DNA from: Tanytarsus gracilentus
Taxonomy: Eukaryota; Arthropoda; Insecta; Diptera; Chironomidae
Length of the DNA stretch: 64,000 bases
Assembly: GCA_038502055.1 (NCBI GenBank)
Contig: JAXRKN010000016.1
Span: forward strand, 372,001 to 436,000
Reading direction: 5' to 3'
The translations under genes were made by a program, and so were the position numbers. The number at the start of each line of letters is the position of its first letter. The first letter of the stretch is position 1. Below, in pieces: positions 47,749 to 61,934 of the stretch. The notes below the pieces were generated by a model. That model was not told the DNA's origin. It saw only the letters and a program-made list of their open reading frames with translations, and did no database searches.

Positions 47749-50700
47749 CTGTAATTTAATTAAAAGTAATTAGAGATTAAATTTTCCACGCAGAATTTCA
47801 AAAATAATAAAAAATTACAGCAACATTTTAGTTTTATTATTTTAAGTTTTTAAATACGTTAAAAAAAATTTTCAAAGATTTTAACTCTTGGTTTTTTTGC
47901 ATAGAATTTTTCTTCCTTTAAAATCATTAGAGCGAAAAAAAATCCTCGTCGCTGTTTCTGTCCCACATTAAAAATTCATTTATTTTTTTCAAAGGGAACG
48001 AGCTAGAAAAAGGAAAGACTCATAGTGAAAGTTTATGAAGCTTTGTTTTTGCAGAGGGCAGAAAAATCTTTTGCATGCAAATTAAATTTTTCCCTTGCCG
48101 ACTCTTTTTCTTCCCTTGGATAAGCTGTGGCTACGGGAATGAGAGGATTTCATTTTTATTTATCTTGTTTTGCAAGCATAAATTATCATAAAGTGAGAAA
48201 TAAATTTTTCTCATCTTACACAACTTTTTCATTCTCTCGTGATTGCACTCCGAGATTCTTTTATTTCTCTTCTTCCATGTCATCATAAATCAATCAGAAA
48301 CTGTTTTAAGAGAGGAAACGCTAGAAATGAGTTGAATACTTATTAACTTTTTTCCTCTCTTTTATACTCTTCGTGCTTCCATCAATCTTCATGGAGATGA
48401 AAAGAAATTGCAAATGAAGGTGGCGGATAAAAAATTGTCATGCCGCAGTGACATTCATATCTTTCATCATTCACTCGTGCCATGGTAATCAAACATCAAA
48501 GGGATTGAACAGGTGGTTGAGGGTGAAAAGATGAATGAGGGAGATTTTTTTAAAAGAGCTTTTGATGAGCTTTTTTTAGGCTGTTCTAAAAAGCTTTTTT
48601 ATGCATTGAAAAATTAATTCGAAATAATTATAATTTTTATATATTTCTTTCTCAAAAGGTAACTAACATAAAAATGTTTAGAGTGTTCAGTCTCGCAATT
48701 AATTTTCAAGCGTAAACAAATTTTTGTTTGCATCATTAAATATTTCAAGTAAACTTTTTAACGATTTCCATGAAAATTTAACTTTAGTCTCGAAATCACG
48801 AGATCATAAATTAACTTTTTATCTCAACGGCATATTTAAATAATTAATTTTCCTCCCGTTGAAGATGAGAAAGATCCTTTTTTGAGAGACGAAGCGTTAA
48901 ATGTAAAATTAGAAAGAAAAATATTGCAAAGTCTTATCTTCCGTCCTAGATCCTTTCCACCACCGCCAGTCAGTAAAATGATTCATGATTTTGCAAGTAA
49001 AGTTTCTTTGGTTAGAGAGCAAAAAAATAAATATCCCTGGCAAATTAATTCGATGGGAAAAATAAGACAGCACAAAATGAACGAAAGTTAATTATGTAGT
49101 TAGAGCTTGGAAAACACTCATAAAAATGTAAGAGAGAGGCAGACATGGAAGGAATAAATTGAAGTTAAACATTCAATTAAAACACAGCAGAAAGAGACTT
49201 GTCAGTGTTAAATATTGTGCCATCCTTCCTTCCGATTCGAGAGCTATGACGACACGAATACTCGAGAGATTTTAACTGAAAAAAAATTTATTTTGTGTTG
49301 TTTGCTGACTGTTTCGAGAGCGATAATAAAGTTGGGTGAAACCCACAATTCAAATAGCACGCCATCAAGAGTTTTTTGAGTAATTGAATCAATAGAAGAG
49401 ATACTTGAGGATTAAAAATGAGGGCAACTGAGAAGAGTTGAAGAACTTTTTTAAGTTTTTTTCTCTGAGGGAGATTGGAGCAAATATTTGCACAACTTTG
49501 ATTGGTTATTTAACTCGAAGGACTTTGATAAATTTAATGAAAATTTTTTAGAGTTAATTTCAAGTATAGAAATTATGATTGGATAAAAATTAATTGATAT
49601 TTAACTTTTTTTAAATGTATAAAAATGAATTTAAGAAGTTTTCAATTTAAAATCGAGAAAATTCTTCATGGCTATCGCAAGTCACAAATGTAGAGTGACG
49701 TTAAACAAGAGATTACAAATTTTTGTTCTTTAACGTTTTCCAAACTTTTTCTATCTATTGAATTAAAATGTCAAAAGCTTCATTTTAAGTCGATGACAAT
49801 GAATTTTTAAATCCCATAAATCTCAAGAAAAATCTCATCATGTCTCGCTTAAGAATGAGTGTAATGTTTCATTTTATCTTTTAAGAAGAAAAAACTTTTT
49901 CTTCTTTTTCTATTTCGACAGCAATAATTTTTCATTTTTTCTCATTCGCTATGTCAATTTATTGAGATTAGAGTCGTTCGACAGGAATATAGCGCGCGCA
50001 CATAACTTTATCATACATGAGCTCGCTGTCAAAAGTGTCGAATTGAATTTCTCTCTTTTTCGAGCTTTACATCAAATTATTGCAAGAATCCCCAATTTGA
50101 CATGATGGCAGCTTTACATCGAAGCTTTTTTCCTCGCACACACAAAGCTTTTATCGCTTTTTGCACTTTTCTCGTGATAAAGAAAAGATAAAAAATATCG
50201 AAAAGGTTGCGACTGTCCTTCATGAGATTCATCCATCATATCGAAAATCCATTGAGATTTTCTCAAATTGTATTTTATTGCTGAATAACGGCAAGAAAAT
50301 TTAAGCCGATATACAATTCACATAATTTTTGTAAATTCAATCAATCCGAGATCAAATTTTGTGATTTAATTTTTAGAGATATTAAATTATAAAAGACACT
50401 TAATTTTTTTAGTCAGATAAAGATTCAAAAAGATTAAATTTAAAATTTCAGTAAAAAATATTTAACTGTCAGTGAGTGCTCAAAGTGAAATGACAAAAAG
50501 TCCATAAATTTAACTCCTGTTAATTGACAAACAAACCATAAATTCACTCGCAAACAAAACAACTAGTTTACACTGCCACACGATGACATCTAACCAGATT
50601 TTCTGACATTTAATAATAGACTTCACTACTGCGAGCGTATAAACTGACTAATATTAGACCCGGACACTAATCTCTGGCCATAAATCGAGCAAACAATGAT

Positions 50701-53700
50701 GAATGACTTGCGATTCTAAAAAAGGTAAAACCTTTCGCACGATTTTTCAAAAAAGGAATAAAATCGACGTTGGAATATTTGAAAAATGAAGTCGGATAAA
50801 AAAAATTTTAGGAGCGGGAGAGGAATTGAACATCATAAATTTATTGCTCTTTTGGGGGAGATGAAAAGTTTGAGGGAGATGAAAGAGCATTTTTCATACT
50901 TCATTGATAGTCATTTTGCAATTGGAAGAACATTATTATTGGCATTCATGTGGATGATTTATTATACAAAAGCTTCTCGTAAGTTATCAGAGAGAATGAT
51001 GCTATAAAACTGGATTTTTAGCAGTTCGAGGGTGCTTAGAAGATGAGAAGAACAGAAATTTTAAATTTGTTTTAAAAGAGCTTTTTTAATTGCTCATAAT
51101 TCAATTAGTTGCGGTTAAGTTTTCTAGTCTAAAATAATTGTTAGTCACTACTCTAAAACTTTAAGCTTACCTCGACGATGAAATGAAACGCAATGCAATC
51201 ACAGATCCAATAATGCCAATAGATTTTGAGAAAGCACGGAAGATCATAATTCTCTATGCTCACATAACAATCAATAATCAAATGCCCATAATATATATAA
51301 TTTTGCCTCAACACACGTTGAATAAACATCCACGTGAATATCGAGAAAGAGAAAGAGAAAGGAAATAAATTAGAAAAGTTGATAAATAACTAATAACATG
51401 AAAATTTACATGTAAAAAGAGGGTCAAAAGTTAGAAAATCTCCAATAAATCTTTTTGTGATATTAATGAGTCTAAAAAATGTTCGCATAAAATGTTTATA
51501 AATATGTCATCATGCCCTGTGTTCTACTGATTAATTTATTGATAGTGAATGTCATGTGAATACCCATAGAGGAAAAAGCTTTTAATTTTCAACCTCTACT
51601 ATGGAGCCGAGCAGTCATAATTCCACACAAAAGATCCCTGCTCAAAATTTATATAACCAAGCAATATTCAGACACATCACGCACTCGACGCTTCTATTGT
51701 GCTCCATGTGTGTCATGGATGACGTATGAGTGCGCGTGTTGTGCAAAGCTCTCGAGTGTTGAGGTGTAGTGAAAAATATAATAAATTATGTGAAGCCTCA
51801 TGTAAACATGTCTAGGATTTTTCAACAATAATTTAACAAGAAAAACACGTTAAGGAAACTCATACAAAATCTGCCAACGACCGATGTTAAAGCCATTCAT
51901 ATTGCATGTGTTCTTTTCACTCACAAATTCGCGCTCTCAAGCTTTTAGTTTGGATTTCAGCATAAATTATCAATGACATTGAGTGCTAAAGCAGAAGCAG
52001 CTGTTTAATGGTCGAGAAAGAAACTTTCTATGTTGTAAACGAAAATTAAACTTACGAGTGGAAAAGAATCAGATTTCGTTCGAATCCTTTCTAGCTATTA
52101 AAGGGTGAGACACTTATTTAAAAAAAATATTAACTAAAATACTTTATAATCTCTTTAAAATACTTTTAAAAATTCGTTAAATAAATTTAAGGAATCTGAG
52201 TGCCTCCCCCTTGCTTTCATATGTGACGCAAGTGAAACTTACTCTGGGTTTCAAAAGATTTTGTTTACCGTTCTCATTAAGAATTTACGAGAGGATCATA
52301 AAACAAACTCGATACTTTTTGCTGTATGTGATCTCGAGCGTCCCCATGATATCTAATTATAATTTTTTTCCAAACCCTCACGAGAGCAAGCTCTAAGTTT
52401 ACCTTATCATACATAAATCATGTCATTGTAAAATTTGAATGTAAATGCAACAATTTAGATAATCATCGTTGTGACATTTGTGTGGCAAAAAATTGGTTTA
52501 CACAGAATTTACTATAGTGATTTTTCACAGCTTATGTCAACATATGTGAGAGTTTATGCATGTGCTGAACTTTGATTGCGAAACGGTTTCATAAATTGCC
52601 TCAAATTTCATCAACATATAAAGCGTTTTTTAGAAGCATTCATCAACTTTTTTTAGCTAAACATCCCTTAGAGTCTAGCGTGGGAAAAAATATTCCACTT
52701 TAAATCTCGGAATCCAATTCTGACAAATTTGCTACGAAAATAATTTTTCATGGCTCTATTGAGGATTTCCCTACTAAAACATTTGCCCCGGATAGACGAA
52801 AAATTTAAATCAATTCCCTTCCTCAAAGATACGGAAAAACTTTTTTCTTACGGTCAGACAAACGCGTGTACACCAAGAAATAATAAAAAAATATGTCTCC
52901 GAGGTATGGAAATATTCTCATGAATAAAAACTTTTCTGATTTTATTGGAAGTGGACAGGAAGGCGTGTTTAGAAGTCAAGAGGCAAGACAAACGCTTTAT
53001 GTTTGATGAAATCGGAGTTTTGTGATCAATTTTTTATGGAAAAGTTTTAGTGCTCATAAAAAGTGGTCGAGATAAAATGTAAAGGAGGAAAATATTCGTA
53101 GATTAGCATAAAAGAAAATATTCATGAAAATTTTACTTCGAAAAATTTGGTTTTTAAATTTTATGGGTGGATTTTTTGGGTTTTAAAATGACAGTTTGAT
53201 TTAAGTTCAAACCAGATTTAAATTTAAATCTTCCCCAATCGTCCTAGATTTAAATGTTAATCAATCCAAGAAAAATTGAAAACTAAAAACAATTTCAATT
53301 AATTCTTAAATCGATTAAGTCTCGTTAAACATATGTGATTATTTCATACGTTTATCGAATTATTACTTCTTGAGGAAAAACTCTCAGAAAGGAGATTACA
53401 ATGACTCGACAAAACGATTATGCTCAAGCTGATAGAGAAAAAGGCTCAACATGGTATTAATGAACTCGCGCCATATTCGATGGGGACCATTAAGAAGCTT
53501 TTTCTCAGCGCTGAAGCACATTAGTGGGCAAATTTACTCCGGATGTGACCTTAATAGCCCAAAAGTGCAGAAAAAACCGAGAGCGAAATGAAAAGATAAA
53601 GTCTCACTGTGTATAAAGGAGTCATAACGAAGGGCGAGAAAAAAATGGCAACGCAAACTTAAACGTAATCTACTTCCACCCTTTTTTATTTCTTCATATA

Positions 53701-56110
53701 AAACTTGCTCCCCATTGTTGACTTCCTATAGCTTCTACATCTGCATTTTATGTAAGAAAGAGGAACTTCGAGGCATATCATTGTCATTATGTCTGTAGCA
53801 CTGCAGCGTCTTTTACATTTATATGACAGCCATGGTAAGGCGGGCGAATGACATGAAAGGGATTCGACATTAACATAATTTTAATATTAAACCTTTACAG
53901 ATGACTATCAGAGCTGAACCTGAATAAAATTCTCTCTTTTTTGCCAACATATGCGTCGCACTTTAAAGCTTTTAATCAATCTTGTAATTGAATTCTAATC
54001 CCTCAATGAAATTACGAGCAATTTAACTTAATGAGTCTGACTTTCTCTAATTGAATTTCAAATTAAATGAATTTTGACAAGTTCACTCTCAACTCCCTCG
54101 ATGAGTCGACACATTTAATATTCAAGCGCTTTTATCGCAATCGAGAGACTATCAGTGGAGTGTAAATGAACGTCACATTATCGTGAAAGTTTCGATTTCT
54201 CTCTTGATCGAAAAAAAGTCTTTCTCGGAAATGATTGTCAAGTATGTGATGCTTAAACTTTATTGATTTTGTGGAACATAAACGAAAATAGAAATAAACG
54301 AAATAAATAAATTAAGATGGTTCATGTGAAAAATACATCAGAAAGTTGTCTTTAAGATTTTTCAGGAGCTTGTGAAGAAAATTTATTATTTTCCATGTGA
54401 TAAATTATTTAGAATTTTATTCCACATAACATTTTAGTTTACATTTTAAATAATCGCAACAGTAATTGAATCTCAAACACGACCAAGAGGAAAATGTTTC
54501 CTTTAATTTTGTTAATGCCATTGCTGTTGTTGACGTAAATTCCTGTGTGTGCTTTTCTCGCAACAGAAAAATATGGTCGCTACATGGATGCTGTTATCTG
54601 CTCATTTCTTTGTGTGACAAGAAGTAACTTCGACAATCAATATTATGGGTAGCATATTTCACAAATTCCTTCTTCTTATATTTCTCACTGTACGCAGCAT
54701 AATATTTTTTTGGTGTGCATGGATAAAGCACACAAAAGAGTCCCCTGATCATTTTTCTTTTTTTTTTATAAGAACGTGAATATATGTACACGCACCGCTC
54801 CGTCACATATGTTATGCTTTTTTTCTCCATACATTATTTCGCGCTCGATAATTCTTTTATTTGTCCTCGGTCGCTCGATTTAAGGAACATTTACTTCCTC
54901 AACGTGAATATGTGCATAAAGACATTGAAGAGAGTGAGGAAGTGCTCGAATATGCACGAAAAAAAAATTCGTTCACATGAAAGAAAACTGTGAATGGGAA
55001 AACTTTTGTGTGTTTTATGCACAACATACAAAAAAAAATAGTTTGAATATTTTCATGAATAAAATGTGAGGCCTACGACAAATTATTGATCGAATCGGGA
55101 TGCTGCGCGCATGATGGCAGGCAGACAAGCGAAGAGGGAAAAAATATTGTGTGTGAGGAGAAAATTCATCGTTACTACTACGAAGTGAATTCTGAGCAGG
55201 AAGGAAGAAGAAGAAAAAGTTTTCCTCTTCTCAAGCTCGCAAAAAAAGAAGAAAATATGCAGCGATAAAATTCAACGAGTTCATGATTTTCCCTCCACGA
55301 CCTCGACTCAATAGATATTCGGATGAAAATTCATTGCAAATCTAGGGAGAGAGAGAAAAAGGGATGCTGGTGACACACTCGACGACCATCTATGATAATT
55401 CAACACGGTATTGGATTTGAAAATGGCAAATTAACGAAAATCAGCTGAAAGTTGTGAGCGGGAGAGAGAAAATGAGAGAATTTTTAAGCTTCGGCATGCA
55501 CAAGCGCACGAAAGCTGGAAAATGTGAGCGAGAGAAAATGCGAGTGAAAAGTTTTTAGTCGAAGTTAGTTGCGATTTAGACGCGTTTGCTTCCAGTTCAA
55601 TTGAAGCTCCATCCGCATTCACAAACTTCACCATTTTCTCATTTAGAGGCAGAAAGAAGAATAAAATAAAATTAATCTTGAACAACACAAGAAAGGAGGA
55701 AGTGAAGAGGAAATAATTTTCCTTTTACTCTCCCGCAAAAAAATAATAATAGAAAGCGAAAGCAAAAATCGAAAGAAATCATTTCGCTTCACTCACACAT
55801 TTTGTGGCTGCTTTAAGCTCGAGCGCATTATACAAATTAAGGCTTTACTTTTATTGTCATCATCATTCGGAAGATTTACATGAAATAAGATTTATACACC
55901 ATCACTTAAAGTAGAAAGTAAAAGAGGCGAACGAGAAAAAAGAAGAGAAAAACTTTTTTTCCTCTCGTTTATTCGGCATTAAAAAAAGGGCATTGTGTAT
56001 ACAGAAGAATTTTTTATGGTGTGTGCGTGATTATATACAACATAACTTATATATTTAGGCGGCACAAGAAAGTGAACTGTTTTTGGAGAAAGGCTATGCA
56101 AATTTAAGGG
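47749..56110. other. 8.4 kb stretch without a supported gene
   Basis: Probably upstream sequence of the peroxidase gene (possibly with a non-coding first exon) and of the KCTD gene. AT-rich throughout. The frames at 48882-49091, 50786-51007, 54594-54993 and 55086-55688 have no domain, start context or splice logic that I can support. Short GA-rich runs occur near 51345-51361 and 55345-55360. Confidence 0.5.
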
Positions 56111-56115
56111 AATAT

Positions 56116-56133
56116 CACACACACACACACACA
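56116..56133. repeat. (CA)9 microsatellite
   Basis: CA dinucleotide run about 115 bp before the KCTD start codon, probably in its promoter or 5' UTR. Confidence 0.9.
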
Positions 56134-56248
56134 AAGTTGGACCTTTTTAACCCTCCGAAATTTTTTTCCCCACATAAGAGGCAAACACACATTAAAAGCT
56201 GTTTTAATCGGCGGTTTACAGCTCATAATCAAAAAGAGAAAGTGAAAA

Positions 56249-56944
56249 ATGGGTGACTTTCCTGCCGTGCTCGAGTTGAATGTCGGTGGTGTACACTACA
56301 CGACAAAATTAAAGACGCTTTTAAGTGAACCAAATACACTTCTTCATGAGATGTTTACAGGAAAGCCCAGCGATGTAACTAAAGATGCCAAAGGACGATA
56401 TTTCATTGACCGCGATGGTGTGCTATTCCGTTATATTTTGGATTACCTAAGGGACTCAGCCATATCACTACCGGAAGGTTTTCGCGAAAAAGATCGCTTG
56501 AAAGCGGAGGCTGAACACTTTCGGCTGGCGGGTCTGACAAAGACATTACAACAATTGGCTGAAAATAGACCGCCCGGATGCATTACGGTGGGTTACCGTG
56601 GCAGTTTTCAATTTGGCAAGGATGGCTTAGCGGACGTTAAATTCCGTAAACTATCGCGTTTATTAATTTGCGGTCGTGTAGCACTTTGTCGCGAGATATT
56701 CGGTGACTCATTGAATGAGTCTCGCGATCCCGATCATGGCGGTTTCGATCGTTACACATCGCGATTCTTTTTGAAGCACACATTTATCGAGCAAGCTTTC
56801 GACGATCTCCAAAAGAGTGGATTTAAACTTGCGGGCAGTTGTGGCTCGGGAACTTCAGGCTCCTCGACAGACTTAAAGCCAGGTGTTGATTCGGAGGAAA
56901 ATCGATGGAACCATTACAATGAATTTGTTTTCATTCGAGATTAA
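56249..56944 (+). CDS. BTB/POZ protein of the KCTD8/12/16 family, intronless
   Basis: 231 residues in one exon, with good start context AAAAATGG. Residues 7-100 are a T1-type BTB domain: LELNVGGVHYTTKLKTL, then HEMFTGKP, a YFIDRDG core, FRYILDYLRD, and an acidic and basic helix EKDRLKAEAEHF. Residues 112-231 match the H1 homology domain special to KCTD8/12/16: ITVGYRGSFQFGKDGLADVK, then CGRVALCREIFGDSLNESRD, RYTSRFFLKHTFIEQAFD, and a terminal YNEFVFIRD. In mammals these proteins are auxiliary subunits of GABA-B receptors: the BTB domain binds the receptor and the H1 domain shapes G-protein signalling kinetics. In insects one or two such genes exist (for example twz); which one this is I cannot tell. 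The Gly/Ser-rich stretch at about 194-202 is a variable loop. Confidence 0.93.
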   Translation: MGDFPAVLELNVGGVHYTTKLKTLLSEPNTLLHEMFTGKPSDVTKDAKGRYFIDRDGVLFRYILDYLRDSAISLPEGFREKDRLKAEAEHFRLAGLTKTLQQLAENRPPGCITVGYRGSFQFGKDGLADVKFRKLSRLLICGRVALCREIFGDSLNESRDPDHGGFDRYTSRFFLKHTFIEQAFDDLQKSGFKLAGSCGSGTSGSSTDLKPGVDSEENRWNHYNEFVFIRD

Positions 56945-57018
56945 ATCTTTAGAAGAAATAATAATGAAAAGTTGCTGCTTCGTCATTCACACCAAAATCC
57001 CCAAAAATAATTCTCATA

Positions 57019-57024
57019 AATAAA
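57019..57024 (+). terminator. Candidate poly(A) signal of the KCTD gene
   Basis: AATAAA about 75 nt after the stop. Others occur further on (for example near 57375), so the 3' UTR may be longer. Confidence 0.3.
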
Positions 57025-57029
57025 TTTTT

Positions 57030-60000
57030 GCTGCTGCTGCTCCACACTGACTCCCCATCTTTTGAAAAATCTCTATGATGTCATTGACATCGACTCAAGA
57101 GACCGCTTTAGAAATGGAGTGAATGTGAGTGAGCACAAAAGTAATATCTGCAGAGCAACAGATTTCAACAATTGTGTAACCGAATGGAAAAGTGAATGAA
57201 TTGAGAGAAAAAAGGAAAAAAGAGATCGATAGAACATTTTTTAATCATCATGATAATCATAATAGCAATAGTGAATTATAAAGGATGTCAGCATTTCGAA
57301 CATGTGTTGAAGTGAAAAGTAATAAAAAGTTTGAATAATGGAGAAATGTCATCGCCACTGAATGGAAGAGATGAATAAAATCTTGAGCTTTGTTTCACAT
57401 GTTAAGCTATGGTGAAATGAATGATATTTGCAAAACCCTCACAAAAAAAATCCTCTGAAAATAATTTGCCACTTAAAACTGTCTGAGGGGCTGTGATAAA
57501 TGAAAAATTTGAAAGTTTAAAAAGTTGGAAAGTGCTAAAATGAGAGATTGTAAATTATTCCATGCCGCTTTTATTTTTTACCCTCCTTCAGATAAAATTT
57601 TCATGAGTGTTTCGCGAAACTTTTTTTGATCCTCCTTTTTTCTTCTCACTGTTGAAACATTCCGAGCACATAAAAAGAATTTCTTATGTGCAAAAGCGTA
57701 AATATTTCATCATTTTTAGCGTAAATATTTTTTGATCAAGAAGCATAAAATTTATGTGTCATTCTTGCCATCGAGAGAGGACGAAATTCTTATCGAGCCC
57801 AAAAAGATTAAGAGATCGACTCTCAAAATTAATTTTTGACGCTTCTTTGATGATTTTTAAATTTCAAATGCAGAAAAAAAATTAACCAATAATTTTTGTC
57901 TTCAACAAGTCTTAAAAAATATGAAAAATAATGAGCTGAAAATCATTCTTAAATAAACATAATGAAATTCAATCCATAATTCATAAACATCTTCTTAGTT
58001 GCTCGCAAAAAGTCCCCCAACTTCTTATAAACATTTCCACACACCTTGTTGAAGTCAAATTGTGATAGATAAAAAAATATTCATCTCTTTTTTTTCTAAC
58101 CAACCCCGAAAAAAACATAAAGTAAATATTTACGAACAATTGAATAAATGTTCTCTTAGCGGAAGAAAAACTTCTCTCTCGTCCCTTCTTCCATGGAATT
58201 TTTTATATCATTCTTTAGTTTGAAACATTCATAGAAAAAAGAGAATGACTATGGAAGGAAATGATAATAATGTGAAATAATAACATAGAAAAGTATTTTC
58301 TTCTTCACTTTCAACAATATTGATCGAATAGAAAGATATTGAATAACTTATGATAAAGAAAATGTCAGTGAGGCAATTTTTTATTTTTTCCTTCTTCCTG
58401 TGCCATCCAAAAAAAGACATTGTGCGAGGGAATGCGTGGAGAAAATTGTAATTCTATCACATAAAACACATTGAAAACTTAAAAAGAGAGAAAATGAAAA
58501 TATAGTTCACGATTATGACATTGAGGGTTTTTTGAAAATTACGTCACAATTTTAAATTGACATGACCTAATTTTCACAACACCTCCCATCAAAAACTTAA
58601 GTGACTCTTCCATTTAGCCCGACACTCTCGACAGTGAGATGGTTTCGAACAAAAAGCGAGAGATAGAAAGTTAATTGAAAATTTCAAGCATTTTCGCGCT
58701 TGTTAAAAATGATGAAATGTTGAAAGAGAGAAAAATAAATTTGCTAACGAGAACAGAAAAGAAATAATAATAATTTTTCAATGCTCTGATGCTAAGGAGC
58801 GATTTCCTGTTCATCTTCAGACTGTGTCTTTCACAGTCACTCTCTGACACCTTCAAGGTGCTACGTGAAAACATTTGAGAAATTGCAAAAGAGGAAAAAA
58901 ATAATTTTGTTGACTTTGTAATTTCTGCAGAAATAATTTTTTCGAAAATGGATCAAGAAAATGCCAAAAGCAGATCTAAGCAAAATGAAAATTTTAAATG
59001 GATAAAAAAAGAGCAGACAAGCTTTGATTCATAAAGAAAAAATAAATTCGAATAATTACTTTTGATGAACGCACAGACCAGATGGAAATTCATTTATTCG
59101 TTGTCTGTTTTTATTCCTCACATTATCAGCATGCAATAAAAAATGCATAAAATAGCCATTTCCCAAAAAAAAAAAAACATTTTTGTGAGCATAAATTTTT
59201 TCCTCTGAATGTTCATTTTATGCATGCTGAATAATGGAAAAACCACAAATTGTACTATGTGTTAATGTACGCGTGTACATTCAATCATTAATTGTTAATA
59301 AGAATGAATTTTTAAAGAAGAGCCCACCCGAAAAGAATTCCCCTCTCATGTTTACCCTTTTTCTTCTGAAGTTGGCTGAAAATTGTTAGCCGATTAAACA
59401 GCTAAAAAAGAAAAGAAAACAGTTTACATCAAAATAATAGTCATTAAGAAAAATAATCACAAAATATAAGCAAAAAAAGAAGATTTTCCTCTCTATATTT
59501 TTCCTGTCAGAATAAAAACATTTCATTCGATGATAAGTGTATAGAAGAAAATTCAGAGTGATGAAAGAACAGAGAAAAAAAATCCCTTTAGCAAAATTAG
59601 ATGAAACTATTTTAAAATCAGAGGGTCATTTTTCAATAAAAACAAAACTTTTAAAAGTTTTCCTCTCTATTTTCGTCTATCCGCATCTTGAAGATGATTA
59701 ATTCATATTCAATATTAAAACTCATTGACAACTTAAATTGAGGTGTCATTATTTCCGAGTTAGAGAGAATTTACAATTCCAAGGGAAAGAAATTAAAATT
59801 TTCGTGAGCGTGCAAAAATAGAGAGGAAAATAAATTTGTTAAAATGACTTTAGTAAAAAAACTTCCACCTTTTAGCAATTTTGCAACCAAATTCCCAATC
59901 GAAAATAATGAGTGTAGAATAATGTGAAAAAACCTCGCGATGAGCTCGATGAGTGATGAAAATTCACATTTCATTTCACATCAATTTCAAGCAGCGCAAT

Positions 60001-60939
60001 CGACATGACTTCTCTTTTGAATAAACATCATTCTTGCATACACATCAAATACTCACATTTAGCACATGAAAAAAAATCATTGAAAGAGAAATAATTTTTT
60101 TTTGATGAACGAAGAAAAAAACTGAATAAAGCGACCAAAAAACTATTTACGATATTAAAAAGTAAATGATTAAAAATCTTAAAAGTGAATAGCGAAAGCA
60201 TTAAAAAAATGTATATTGTTTAAGAGAAAAAATAAATAAATTCTATTGTTTAATGATGAAATAAATAAATTCCCTCTATACATCATTGAGACTAACTCAA
60301 AGTTTAAAAAAAATGATAAAAATATACTGTGAAGAAGAAGAAGGAAAATGAATAATAAAACTATTCCTCGTTTAATTAACCTTAATCTACGGTGTTTTTC
60401 TTGAGAATAGATTTCCTCTCTTTATTTTCTAGGATGTATAGCGACAGCGCTGGATTATTATAACTTTCACCTCAACATAATTATATTTTCTCTCTAATTA
60501 AGCACGTAGGCTGAGGCGTTCGCTATGAATAAATAAAGTTACATGATGATTTATGCACGCACTAATTTTTATCGGGAAATGTATATTGGAAAATTGATGA
60601 GCAATAACTGAGTTTGGGGTTCATTTGTTGCTCACGTCGGAACAATTTTAATTTTCAAAAATCAAAAACCCACTCACGTACATTTCCCAATCGTTTTATT
60701 AAAATGTTTTATTTCTTCTCGATATTATTTTTGAAATTTCAAATGGACTCGATTGATTTTTTTGGGTTAATTTTGCAATTTTTATGAGATAACAAATTTT
60801 TGATATGAAAAGTTTTGAAATAATTTTTTTCAGAAAAAAATTCCATTTTTTTTAATTAATAAGAAATGTTTTTTTGTGCTAATTAATTAACGAATAAATA
60901 AATTTAAATCCATATTCGTAACTGGGTACTGCTCTAAAT
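57030..60939. other. 3.9 kb stretch without a supported gene
   Basis: AT-rich DNA downstream of the KCTD gene, possibly including a longer 3' UTR. No frame longer than about 70 codons and none with recognisable motifs. A small palindromic stretch near 59115-59240 (ATGCATAAAA and its complement) is not interpretable. Confidence 0.5.
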
Positions 60940-61480
60940 ACAGGGTGCCATCTCGTATTGTTTTGATTTTTTAGTAAAATAATAAAGAAAATTAAATTGA
61001 ATAATTTTATCAATTTTGCTGCTGTTGGATTCGGTTATTTACAATATAATCTTAATAGTGGAACTGCTGCCGTTTCGTGAAGATGTTGGTCGGTGATTAT
61101 TTTATTAAGGACTTCGTAGTTTCTGTTTTGGAATTTTTGAATTTTTCTATATGCTTTTTGCTATGTTGATGAAAGCCGGAATGATAAGTCAATATTGGTC
61201 TGATAGCTAATTTGTAAATTAATATTTATTTTTTAGATGAAGTTTTGATCTTGTGGATTAGCGGATGAGGTTTGAACCGCAAATTGGCCCTTTCAATAAT
61301 AGTCAATGTGCTTTTTGAATGTATCTTTTTTCCAGCATGAATCCGAGATATCTACATCGTCTGCATGGAATTGAGGAATCAAAAATTTTAACTTCTTCCC
61401 GGAGTTCCTTTTTCTTCGATTGGTAATGAAGATTGCTGCGTTTTTCGTTGTTTAGTTTTTTTCATTTTTTATGTATCGCT
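60940..61480 (-). pseudogene. Decayed reverse-transcriptase C-terminal region of a Jockey-like non-LTR retrotransposon
   Basis: Reading the minus strand in shifting frames gives the post-YADD portion typical of Jockey-clade reverse transcriptases: NAAIFITNRR, then KIFDSSIPC, RYLGFMLEKRY, then TLTIIERANLRFK, LIYKLAIRPILTYHSGF, and IQKFQNRNYEVLNKI. At least three frame changes and stops (for example TAA near 61228) interrupt it, so it is dead. The endonuclease and catalytic YADD part are absent. Confidence 0.7.
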
Positions 61481-61934
61481 TATCTTCTTTCCATGTTCGA
61501 TGGCGCTAGTTTAATGACTTTGGGAATGGTGATGAGACATTTTTCTTTTATTTTTATTTATGGGAAATTTTTTTAATAAAAGAGTTTTTTTCTTTTTTAA
61601 GGGCTCTTGTGGTGAATATGTAATCCCAACCATTATTTTGAATTATGAATAAAGGAAGTGCTTAGTTAGGATTTCGTGGGTGGTCAATGAGTTGAATAGA
61701 GAAGAAAAATATTTTTGATAGAATTAAATTTGTGGTTTGGTTGTTTATATTTTTAGAGTGTGGTGTTTGTATTAAATGGGGGTTGGTGCTTATTGGGGTA
61801 TATAGGGTTTGGTTGTCTATTGTGTGGGATATTGGGTGTGTGAATTTTTTTTGTTTTAAAAATTTATGGCGATAATTTTTTGTAGTAATTATAGAATTAT
61901 AGTATTTTTGTGGTCATTGTTCGTGTAATTTTTA

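Noticed and set aside
48882..49091. 69-codon plus-strand open frame
   Set aside because: No domain and no splice or promoter context.
52070..52100. GTTCGAATCC motif resembling a tRNA T-arm
   Set aside because: No paired acceptor, D-arm or anticodon stem could be found around it.
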